64,000 nt of DNA, from positions 174,571 to 238,570 of the forward strand of contig LUCM01009291.1 in NCBI GenBank assembly GCA_008360955.1. The letters are read 5' to 3'. Positions within the stretch are counted from its first letter, which is position 1. The number at the start of each line of letters is the position of its first letter. The notes below the pieces were generated by a model. The model did no database searches, was not told the origin of the DNA, and was given only the letters and a program-made list of their open reading frames with translations. The translations under genes were made by a program, and so were the position numbers. Origin of the DNA: Fasciolopsis buskii. Its lineage: Eukaryota; Platyhelminthes; Trematoda; Plagiorchiida; Fasciolidae. This document shows positions 23,416-33,419 of this stretch, one piece after another.

Positions 23416-24360
23416 CGGTAGTGCGACTACGTCATCGGCATTCGGTTCTCCGTTATGAATAACAATAATTATCCCGAGATTGCCTTCTGCTCGGTGCATT
23501 ACATCTCGTCGCACTCGGCGTCCTCGGTTTATCATATTTGGGTGTGCTCGCGTACGTGTAGAGTTCACTCCAAACGGAACACAACCACAGCTGATCCGTG
23601 TTCATGATGCACACTTGTTTTTACCCTCGATGTGCTTTCTTTTAATATTTTCTGCCTTCTGTTCTGTTAATGAATTCGTAGCATCGGTGCTTTCGCTTTC
23701 TAGGTCGCTTGGATCGTATACGTGTGCTTATTTGCATGGATAATCTTTTCTTCTTGGTTCATTTTTTAAAGAATATTTTCTGCGCATTTTCCTTCCCTTT
23801 TATCTCGTCCTACCTATCCGTTTCGTGACACCGTTTTCTTTCGCAGTACGGCTTATCATTTGCGTTTTTTTGGATAGGTACTCCATGTCCTTTATATTGG
23901 CTCTGTATCATTCGACAACTGAAACGGATTTGTCTCGTTTTGCGTGAGCTTTTAATATAGTCGTTTTATTACCGCAAATTATAGACAATGATGAACAAAG
24001 GCTCTAAAAATCTAACACATTTTCTATAATTAATTGCGAAGTTTTAACCGCTAGTAGTAAGGCATACATAGTTAATCGCTACCTCGTTGATTTTTTTGCG
24101 GACAGTTGTGATACTTAATCCAAACGTGCGGATCTCAACCATGAACCTGCGCAACACGGACTAGGCAGTTGCACATTTTATCGGGATCAGGAGGTTCGAT
24201 TTTTTTAAATCTCAGTTTTTGCGATGCTAACAACGCTTTCGTTGTCGAAATGCGTTTTGCGATATAGGAGACAGGACTCCATCAGCCTTTGTTTCGTATA
24301 ACCAGAATCTTGTTTGTAGAACAGGGTGGGTCAATGTATCGGGAATCAGTTTTGGGGATC
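23416..24360. other. ILK 3' UTR and downstream sequence, nothing recognised
   Basis: T-rich sequence follows the stop codon and presumably contains the 3' UTR. An AATATA at about 23953 is a weak polyadenylation-signal candidate. No coding family or repeat is recognised. Confidence 0.4.
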
Positions 24361-24908
24361 ACAGCTGTGATCGCTAGTTTTCTTGTGAGTTAGGCACTGC
24401 CAACCTACAGAACGACAATGCTGGAAACGCACGATGTTTTTAGTCAGCTGTGTTTTCACGAGCTACCAGGAAGTTCCGGAAGCGTATGACCGGTTTCGTG
24501 GACATTGGCGCCCATCAGGCATGTGCCGTACACTGACGTGTCAATTCATCTACATACTTGAACACTCCGATTGCAAGTTCTCCCCGGAATCTCGTTTGTA
24601 TGATAGGGGTACGAATGGATCAGGACTCTGTTTATTCATGTACATCATACTAGCTGTATATACATATATCTATTTCTCACCAGAATCGAATCTGTAGTAT
24701 CAGGAGTGTGCATGGAAGCTCTTCGTCGGAGAGTCCACAGAAGAATCACAACTGTGATTCGTTGATAATTCTTTGTCAGTTGGGCTGAGCTAACCTTAGG
24801 AACGAGAGCAGAATGCCCCAGAATATACGTATGTATATATAGAAGCAGGAAGTAGTATCTGGATGCGTAAACAAAATTTGCCCGGGAGCACACAACCGGT
24901 TTCGCGGT

Positions 24909-24931
24909 TATATATATATATATATATATAT
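24909..24931. repeat. (TA)n microsatellite, about 11 units
   Basis: A TA run read directly. It lies just upstream of an RTE fragment. Confidence 0.95.
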
Positions 24932-24939
24932 CCGGGTCC

Positions 24940-25760
24940 CTATTACATCTTTCGTCCATAGATCCTGGCGAGCATATTGCCGCACTTACCCAGAGAACTG
25001 CATCATTACGGAATGTTAGTACGATAATATAGGCGACCACTCTTATATCCAAAACTCGAACGCCATACCAGTGGCACCAAACCGGTATTTCCCTGAAGTT
25101 AAAAAATCGTGTGTATCGTACTGTGGTGCACTGTACGGTTGCCAGACATGAAGTTTTGACGTTGTTGTTGAGTGATTTTAAACATTGATGTTTGTACATT
25201 ATCACCAGGATTGGATGGATTGACTGAGTGAGCGATGCCATAGTTAGAAATCAAATATCAGATATCCTTTCCGAGAATAATTATCAAAGTTGATCGAGTT
25301 TAGTAGACTTTGTTTGTTCGGTCATGTGTTACGTATGGTGAACACGCGTCTATCATGCCATGCGGTTTTCCGCTCCTATCACGGAGTAGAAGAAGCCATT
25401 GAAGGACTGACAGATTACTTCTCAGCGGGGAGTTAGAAAGTGTACATCGAAGTAGGTGCCTAATTTCTATATTGTTGTGGCCCTACATACCGGTCAATCA
25501 CTTTGGTGAAGATATTAAAGGATATGGCACCGTGATCAGTGGCCACCGTGTTCTCTTATTGTGTCGAATCAGAATGACTGAAAAATTCTTGTTTGTAAAG
25601 TTAGACTGAGTATTCCGTTTGTTAGCCTACTAAGTTTTCTTTTATTTCCTGTCCTCGTTAGTCCACCCCTTGTCCAGCTTGCACATTCCTTCTTCCTATA
25701 AAAAAACGTAACTCTGGGAGAAAAGCAAGCTCTACTGTTTAACCCCTGTGATTGGTTTGG
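24940..25760 (+). mobile_element. RTE-type LINE, RT thumb and 3' end fragment
   Basis: On the + strand near 25090-25120 the text reads GISLKLKNRVY, then near 25205-25240 a TRIGWID motif, matching the RT thumb of the RTE copies at 28.3-28.5 and 37.2-37.4 kb (LKLKNRVYCAAVRSV, ARIGWIDRV). It then follows the usual 3' landmarks: cacggagtag at 25380, gtcgaatcagaatga at 25562-25576, and a ctactgtttaacc end at 25732-25744. Frames are broken. The oppositely oriented 198-codon frame over this region is a shadow whose Ile-Tyr run comes from the TA repeat. Confidence 0.7.
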
Positions 25761-25776
25761 AATCAGCGTATAAACG

Positions 25777-25990
25777 TTAGAGATCATTCAACTCGGTGGA
25801 GAATGCTGAACATTTGTCTTCGTCCTCTCGCTTTAGTAAGAGTACCTTCGAACATACACCGAAAGGTAGAGTTCTTGAGACACACGAACATTTTGGAGCA
25901 TTTCTAGAGGCGTTCAGGACAAACGGCCAACTCGGAACCTGGGACATCCACTCGCCCACGACCATACAATAGTTGATGTCACTTCCCACT
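25777..25990 (-). repeat. RTE leader module, copy 2 (partial)
   Basis: On the - strand this matches the first 200 nt of 30480-30690: a ATGGTCG(T/G)GG start, cccag(g/t)t..gagttggc, cctgaacgcctct, aaatgctcc, and an end at the conserved CCACCGAGTTG-stop position. It stops abruptly next to the 3' end of the + strand RTE fragment at 25760. Confidence 0.55.
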
Positions 25991-26266
25991 ACTATTCGTC
26001 AACCCGCTACCAGTGTCGGTCATAATCATAATGTTCTAGTGCATCACTTGCTTCCGATAGGTGGACGCAAGTATGGAACCTTAGGGTAACATCGCCTTTG
26101 ACTGAGACAGAACCCCATCGACTCATTTTCTGAGGAAACATGACATCCACAACACGAGGGCCGGATGAGGATCGAACGTAGACGATTTCGACAGCAGGTC
26201 TTTGTACCAAACTCGACCCCAACTAGGAATGTAAAATGACATCTAGTAGATTGTTCTTAAGCGACG

Positions 26267-26790
26267 TTAGCGAAAACCATGGTGGTGATCACTCAGCATG
26301 TCCTTGCGTTCGAGGAACGGACGCAATTCGTAGAAGATAATGGTTACAAAACTTTCGAAATCGCGAGAGTAAAGGTGTTGAGACGATAGTTGTTGGAGGC
26401 AGAGGGTTTTCCATGTTTTGGAATGGGAAAAATGATCGTTCTTCCATGTAGATGGGCAAATTACTTTGATTAATGATAGAGACGGCTTAACATGGCGGAT
26501 AGCTTTAGAGCATACACATTCAAAGCGATAGGTGGAATATCCTCCGGATCGGGAGTTTTGGACATAAAGAGTAGAGAGAAATTGGCAGATCGTTCTGTTG
26601 GTTACAACAGGAAGAAGGCTAGTGCTGGAAGCACGAAAGGAAGGCCGGTAAGTAGAATTGACCGGGAAAATAGAGCGTGGGGCAAAACTTTCGGTCTTGT
26701 CACGTGGGTCGTACAGGAGAGCCGGAGGAATAGTCGCCGGAAGGAAAGTTGGAAAGGTAGAATTGCCTTTGCAAGGGACCAAAATGACCG
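26267..26790 (-). mobile_element. CR1-like LINE, reverse transcriptase fingers fragment
   Basis: A - strand open frame of 171 codons (26267-26782) ends with CPSTWKNDHFSHSKTWKTL and then a YELRPFLERKDMLSDHHHGFR stretch split by noise. The LPxxWK...(Y)xFLERxxLLSxxQHGF order is the fingers region of CR1-type reverse transcriptases. It ends at the HGFR motif, before the catalytic domain. Its N-terminal half has no recognised match. Confidence 0.6.
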
Positions 26791-27263
26791 GCTACCGGTG
26801 GCAGTTTAATCTAGTTGTTCAGTTGTGGTATGTTAAGCGATCCTCAACCTTCTATGTAGCGGGCGAGCGTTTGTTCCTTGGTTGCATAAAAAAAAATACG
26901 GAATGCGGCGCCGCCGGTGGTACGCAGTTTTTCAAACGAACGGCACGTTTGCCGGCGTGGTTAAACCTCCCAGATGGTCGTAGTTTTTCCGGTTTTGGAA
27001 GTGTGGAATGTAAGGATACATACCTCGAAGGCGGTCTCGGTAAAATTATTAAGAGACAGAAACATTAGATGAAAATCCACGAAGAACATTACAATCCGCA
27101 GAGTCGTAGCTCTAAAATAAGCATCTGGATTTGGGTGCTCGGACGAGGTGAAGAAGAAGAGTTGGGAAACGAAATGAGAAAATAGTTCGATCGGCCTACA
27201 AGACACAGAGAAGTGATACTAAAGAAGGATGTAAGGATGAGGTTGAGACTGAGTCCTCGGTCG

Positions 27264-27790
27264 TCAAGATGATCGGGGGTCAACCAGTTGACAGAGGTTG
27301 TTGATTATAGCAAAAGCCTCGGACTCGCACCCAATGATCGAAGTGTCTGATGAATGTAATTGCCAGTTTTTGTTGTTGACGTTGAAAGCATCAAGAATAG
27401 TAATTTCGCAGCTGGAGTCTGTTAATGTGAATGCTTCAATACTTGAAAGATATAAGTCGAAAATCAACGGATCGTTTCTATTGGGGAAGCGGTAAACTCT
27501 ACAAAAATAATGAAGAAAAACGGAGTCGAATGCTTTTTGGAAGTCGATGGAGCACGCTGTACTGAGTTGGTGGGGCTTAGATTTCTGTCCAACAATTCGA
27601 CCTGGTGTGAAGATCTGGACAAATTCATCTCCGACGAGAGCCACACTGAGTAGAGTGTGCGCCCGGATCAGCACCGAAACGACTTAGCAGAACGGTTGTT
27701 ACCTTCCCAATGAGGTTGCTACCCCCGTAGTTCGTCCATACAGTCTTCTCGCCTTTCTCTCGTATAAGGAGTGCGATAGACGTAACCCAG
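27264..27790 (-). mobile_element. RTE family 2, reverse transcriptase part (3' of a nested insertion)
   Basis: On the - strand, DGWVTSIALLIREKGEK is followed by TNYGGSNLIGKV, matching the WxTxVLIPIxKKG...NYRGISLLSxxxK fingers block. Then come STACSIDFQKAFDSVF (catalytic-Asp block, IDFxKAFDSV) near 27525-27570 and an IIGCESEAFAIINNLCQLV stretch that follows the usual FADDI motif. The FADD motif itself is not recognisable. It continues in orientation and order from the family-2 endonuclease at 29.57-31.64 kb, split from it by a family-1 RTE. Confidence 0.65.
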
Positions 27791-29567
27791 CCATCACCGT
27801 TCAGCGTTAAACAGCAAGGCAAGCCTCACTGACTGCTGCTTTTCCCCAGAGTTGCATGTTTCTATAATAAGAGTGAATATCCAAGGGGAAAAGGAAGTGA
27901 ACATAAACAGGCAGGAAAAGATTAGACGCTGTCGCAAACAACATACGGGACACAGTCTAACTGTACAAACGCACGTGTTTTCAATCATTCTGATTCGATA
28001 GAAAATGACAACATGATCGCCACTGTTCATGGCTCTCTGCCGTATCCTTCAGCGTCTCTAGCCAGCTAGTTGACGAGTCTTTCGGGGCCCAACCACGAAG
28101 ACGGGAGACACCTACTTTACCTAACTTCGCTGTACATTTTCTCATCCCACGATGCCATGTCATCTGTTGATCTCCACATGGCTTATTCAATTCCTTAGAA
28201 GGAACACAAAACAGGGCACGGTATGCTACACGAATGTTCAACACACGCAACACGTGACCCAACTAGCGTAATCTACTAAGTTTCATACGCTGAAACGAGC
28301 ACCTAGCACTAGATTCCTAACCTCCGCAATATTCACCCGGTCAATCCATCCAATCCTAGCCGTACTACGTAGACATCGGTGGTCGAAAACCTCCAACCGA
28401 CGAACATCGCCCACACGCATACTCCACGTCTCGCAACCGTACGACAGAACTGAACGCACTGCAGCACAGTACACACGATTTTTCAACTTCAGTCAAATAT
28501 CAGGCCGACGCCACAAGTGCTTCAATCCAGCGTAAGCTGCCCGAGCCTTGGATAAATGCATACTTACCTCCACTGTCGAGCTACCATCGTTAGACACGCA
28601 GCTACCAAGGTAGGTGAAACGGTCCACAGTCGTTATTTCCTCGTCATCCAGTATCAAGTTCACCGCTGCTGTCGTCCAGTCGTGCAACAGCACTTTGCAC
28701 TCTGAAGGTGCAAAACACATGCAAAACCGAGCAACCGATCTCGACAGTCTATCTAGTGCCCGTTGTGTATGGTCCGCAGACTCGAACAGACACACGACGT
28801 CGTCTGCGTAATCAAGGTCGCATTGCTTCCCTCCACTTCCCAGTTCGACTCCAACATCCCGAAGACCTTCTAAAGCATCTTCCATCACCTCGTCCATGAC
28901 GAAGTTGAACAAGAATGGACAGATGGGACACCCTTGTCGAACGCCACTAGTTGTTTCGAGTGAACGTGACAGTTCACCGTATACCCTAACGCGACCATAG
29001 GTATGCGAGTACAATGCTCGCAACAGGTTTCCGAACTTCGTTGGCATACCCAACTTTCCGGTGGAGAGCACTGAGTAGTGCCGGTCGATCCACGGAGTCG
29101 AAAGCACCTTTCATGTCGGGAAAGACTACGATCGTACGGCGCCGGTGCGTTTGACGTATCTGTCGGGGATTTAATATCTGGTCGATGCAACCTCGACCTG
29201 GTCGAAATCCGGCCTGTTGTTCGCGGATATTACTCTCGCGAATTGGTGTCAAACGGCGCAGCATTATCGAAGGTAACACCTTTGTGACTATCGGAATTAG
29301 ACTCATCCCACGACGATTACTGCAGTCACTCCGTGTACTCTTCTTGAAGATGGGTACAGTCAGTGACTCATCCCACGATAACGGAATACGTTACTCATTC
29401 CAAAGATCTTGAAGCTAGGAGGTAAGTGAATTTACCAGATCTTGCTCACCCAATTGAAAGCGAACTGGCCAAGGTCGTCGGGACCGGCAGCATTTCCCCT
29501 CTTCAGAAGCCGAATATTTGACTGCACTTCCACTTCCGTTGGGGAATCAAGTGACACCTACCAAGGA
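27790..29567 (-). mobile_element. RTE family 1, 5'-truncated copy A
   Basis: On the - strand from 29567 down: linker end, FRPGRGCIDQI near 29190, a KGAFDSVDRPALLSALHRKVGY stretch split over frames near 29060-29130, SGVRQGCPICPFLFNFVMDE near 28895-28955, the catalytic YADD at 28799-28810, CFAPSECKVLLHDW, DRFTYLGSCVS near 28600, the RT thumb (28283-28486) and the 3' landmark block PKDSSTSWLETLKD near 28070. The 3' tail GTTTAACGCTGAACGGTGATGG ends at about 27790. There is an in-frame TGA after RRPDI and a deletion-frameshift near 28283. Its last 700 nt are almost identical to copy B. Confidence 0.88.
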
Positions 29568-30479
29568 TGCTACACAAATAGCACTATTGAAAGGACGATT
29601 AAGCGTCTGGCTAAAATGTTCGACCCTTCTTTGCAGCTTTTGTTTGCTTCCTGATATGAGATGGCTACTGCGATCATGAAGTGTGGAGGACGAAGGCTGT
29701 GGCTTTCTCGAAAAAAAGAGTATCGGTCTGAAAAGCTTCCCGAAATCTCTAACGGCGGTTGCGGCTTTCAATTTTATGCCAATATCTCTTCCGCGACCGA
29801 TATGGTGGTAATAAGATAAGTTTTGCGGTCTCGCGCCTCTAGGCTTAGCACACCGGTTAAGTTTCTGTAGACATCCAATCCTTTCTGTTCCATTTGGTAT
29901 TGTCTAGCTACTAAAGGGATGCGCTGGTAATGGACACTTTTATCTCCATCCACAGTTTATATATGCTACCGTCTTCGCCGATCTCCGTTGGTTCAGATGT
30001 GATATATTGCACAGGGTTTTGACATTGTTTAGAATTGTAACCTTGGAAGCGTCGACTCTTTGATGTTGTTAGATTTCCTTTCGAATTGGAATGTGAAGCT
30101 TGAAGCGATTGCGTACCAATGTGGTCTGTGCAGTTGACGTTTCGTATTACGCCGCCATGGTATGCCCGACAGTCTTCAGCCGATGATGGCCAGCGAGAAC
30201 TTACCAAGGTAAAGTCGATGTGATGCGTTTTCCTACCGTCGTTGAAGCACCACGTCAGCAGATGCGTTTTTGGATGTTGAAAACGGGTACTGGTGACAAT
30301 GAGTTGGTTGAAATCTGCAAACGGCACTAAGCGATCGCCACTTTCGCATCGCTTATCTAGGCTGAATCTCCCAAGTACGTAGTGAGTGCACTAATCTGTC
30401 GGTCCCGTGCGAGGGTTTCAGTCTCCTGCAATTAGAACAATGCCACGCCTTGGGATACGGTTGACTAAAACTCCAAATT

Positions 30480-31141
30480 CTCAGCATGGTCGGGATGGGT
30501 GTTTCAGAGTCCCAGTTGGCTACTCGTCCTGAACGCCTCTCAAAATGCTCCCAAGTAACCGGCCTCTCAGATAGCCTCTATGGAGGAAGTACTATGCACT
30601 GCCTTCGCGCGATGGAGGTATTCCTACTTAAATGCCGGGACGAGGGCGAAAGCCCGGCGCCCATCCACCGGGTTGGTTGATTGCTGAAAATCAATCTAAT
30701 GGAGTTGGCTAATGCCTGATTCCAAACCAACCACAGGCGGTCTACGAAGAACACGGCTGTGCTCACCGGCGGTCATGGGGAAGGAGTACACCGGGTACCC
30801 AAGATGTCTAGCTCCATCTGAAGGGTGCATTAACTGAACAACCGGTCACCGGTCCTACGTGGGTTACGTGACTCTCAGATCGCCCTGCTACCTTGCGGGG
30901 TAGACCATTTGGCCAAAGGCTTCGTGTAGGGTCCCCTAAGTCAAACCTCTATCTCGGTTTGGAGAACCGGGTCGTGCCAAGCACGCAGAGGACTCATGGA
31001 TCTCAGTGGATGGCCGGTGATGTGAAGATGGGGAATAGAAAAACCAGCATGTATTATGAACTCTACACACTGGTTATATTTCTACATTTTCCTGCACATT
31101 GTTTTTATCCTTCGCAATAATTCCGTTGCACACTACCTGTA

Positions 31142-31193
<52 letters not shown>

Positions 31194-31195
31194 TG
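30480..31195 (+). repeat. RTE leader module, copy 3, inserted in an endonuclease and ending in (AT)n
   Basis: The + strand carries an open frame 30486-30680 with RLSKCSQVTG, EVFLLKCRDEGESPAPIHRVG and a stop, then about 380 nt of leader that aligns with copy 1 (19270-19910). Shared stretches include ccaaaccaaccacag, gaagggtgcattaactgaacaaccgg and tcatggatctcagtggatgg. The insert closes with the AT microsatellite at 31145-31189 and then the interrupted endonuclease resumes. I read it as a separately mobilised or truncated RTE 5' piece. A short non-autonomous element is another possibility. Confidence 0.6.
31145..31189. repeat. (AT)n microsatellite, about 22 units
   Basis: An uninterrupted AT run at the end of the inserted leader module. 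Confidence 0.97.
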
Positions 31196-31640
31196 ACATC
31201 TGTTGTAGGAGGCATTTTTAGTATTTAGCTCAGTCTGTGGAGTAGAAGCGTAGACTGAAATACGGTTATGTTAGAAGGAGTGTCCCCGAATCGTCCCATT
31301 CCAAGTCTTCGAGAAACTGGTTCCCAAAAGATCAGGGCGCTGTGAACTGGGCTGTTCATTACAATCGCAACACCGTGAAGTCTCGGATTATATTCTGGCT
31401 TACTATAATATATCTAATAGGATGCGTCCGTCTAGGAGGTCTGAATACATCGGATGTCGGAGTTGGTTAGGCGAGCTTCTGATAGCCAAGTAATATCGAC
31501 CCGGAACCGTATAACGTATGCATGGAGATGCAGTGGCTAAATGTATCCAGAAGAGTTATCACGCTCCAAAGGGCTTTATACATGCGAGGCAGTGTTTAGT
31601 TGTACATATCCAGCTCATGTCTGCGTCACCCAGGCCACTG

Positions 31641-32400
31641 AGTGAGCACGAGGCACGCTGTTTACCGGGAACGTCGTGATGAGGAGATCAAACTGTACGA
31701 ACAAAATTGTATTGTATTGTATGGACTTTTGCGTACATTTCAGTCAAACAAAATGGGGAAAAATAAAAAATGTTACACTCATCACATCGTAAAGATAAAC
31801 TCATCGGGGAATGAAGATTCTTGGAAGTGATAAAGCAAGTGACGTCCTCAACGCCGCATAGCTGTACTCTTAGGCGACACCGCTAGCCGTGCACAAAAGA
31901 GTGCGACCTGTCGGGCAACAGAACGTTGGGAGCCAATGCCCGACCAGGCAGTCCATGCGCCTTTTGGTGCTAGTCTACCAATCCGAGACGCCCAACGCGT
32001 CCGAGGTGCATGGTTGTCGGTGGCTCACTAGGAGCTCACTCGCCATTCGAAAGAACTGGCTGCAACCCTGTTGGTTGGACGAATTGCCTTGGTAGCCACT
32101 GGGTCCAACAAATCTCATCCGCCTATTCGGCAGTATTCGTCTTCGTATGTTGGACCCCGTTTTTCTAAGGTTATTCTTGGTTATCCTCAGTCCGATTTAT
32201 CCCGCCTGTCGAGCGGCTTCCCGGGGTGTAGCTGCTGAAGCATACCTCAGTGCCGTAGACCACAGGTGACAGTTGGGTGGTTGATGGAGACCAAAGAATT
32301 AAAAGATACTCCAAAGGGCATGACAATCTACCAAGTCAAAGGTGCTGCGCCTCTCGGTTACCCACACACCCCAAACACTGTAACCATCAAAACCATTGAG
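31641..32400 (-). mobile_element. Probable 5' leader region of RTE family 2
   Basis: This GC-richer stretch lies directly upstream (on the - strand) of the family-2 endonuclease and has no host-gene signal. Position and texture suggest the element's leader, but no separate motif proves it. 32401-33419 beyond it shows nothing recognisable. Confidence 0.35.
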
Positions 32401-33419
32401 AACCATGTTCACATCTAGTTGATTTAGATCATTTAGTGAACGGTACTGATGTGTTCGGACTAATTGTGCGGTTCAAAGTAAGCTGCCGAGACTGGCTGAC
32501 GGTTGGATTCTGTCTACAGGCTGCAACTACCCGTCTGTATCGTCCCCTACCACGTGCAGGAGAGCAGTTTGTGCAAAAATGGGCGCTCCACCCGCCATCC
32601 AGAAGATTGTGTAGTTCACCTATAGATATAGGTCTAACGTAAAATCGCGTTCCCCTTGAAAAGTTTCATGCCGATATCAATTTCACATGCAAGCCAGAGG
32701 ACGAATTTCTGACGACTGCACATCACGTTAAGTGTTATGCATTGACGCGAATACCGATAACTAGGGTGAGCTTGTTCGTCACGCCGCGTGGTCTCCTAAT
32801 GTGTTCCACTGGTATATTTGGAAAGCTAATATATCATCAAGGTTGCCGGAAGCACATTTAATTCTGAAGGGCTGAAATTCGACTTTAAAAATCTCTCACT
32901 TGCTTTACCACAGAGAGGAGACAACTACAAATTACTTCACTTACACCAACATCTTTGCATTCACCGCGATCGATTGCTTTTCTCACTTGGTCGAAGTGTT
33001 TGGTATGCAATTTGACATTCACTCGGATCATAGCATCCGGTTCACGCCTGGCGAACTGGGGCCGTTTCTTCTTGAGAAAAATACTCAGTTGCCCCATCTG
33101 GGTTTCTTGAAAGTTTTTAAATGGGTGTATACTGCGTCTCCGAACTGCGCATATAAGACCCCACTTCTGCAGCTGCTTTTGCTAGCTGAGGTACAACCTC
33201 TTTCGCTCCACCATCCGCATACCAGGTGATCCGCTTTCGAATGATCGTGGTTATGATGCTACCGGGGTCGCTCTGAACATCGGCCGAGCGTGCAATGTTA
33301 GACAAAATCCTAGCCAACAGTGAGATTCCAACCCCAACGCGGTGAGGGCTTGCATTTCTCCATGACCCAACGAGCCTTAGAAGATGGCTTGCTTCAAGCG
33401 AAAGATTCAGCTGTGTCTG

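Larger units (their letters stand above)
29568..31640 (-). mobile_element. RTE family 2, linker and APE endonuclease, interrupted
   Basis: 29547-29830 is linker (RRVEHFSQTLNRPF). 29911-30327 codes for FADFNQLIVTSTRFQHP, then HHIDFTLVSSRWPSS, the C-terminal half of an RTE endonuclease. At about 30410-30480 VNRIPRRGIVLIAGD-stop-NPRTG is the catalytic GDWNARTG block with Trp replaced by a stop. The N-terminal half resumes at 31195-31640, with NSPVHSALILWEPVSRRLG-like text near 31310-31370. 30480-31195 between the two halves is foreign sequence. This family differs from copies A and B, whose endonuclease begins LNLGSFNVRT. Confidence 0.75.

Noticed and set aside
24645..25241. A 198-codon - strand open frame
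   Set aside because: It includes an Ile-Tyr run made by the TA microsatellite and lies opposite RTE thumb sequence on the + strand.
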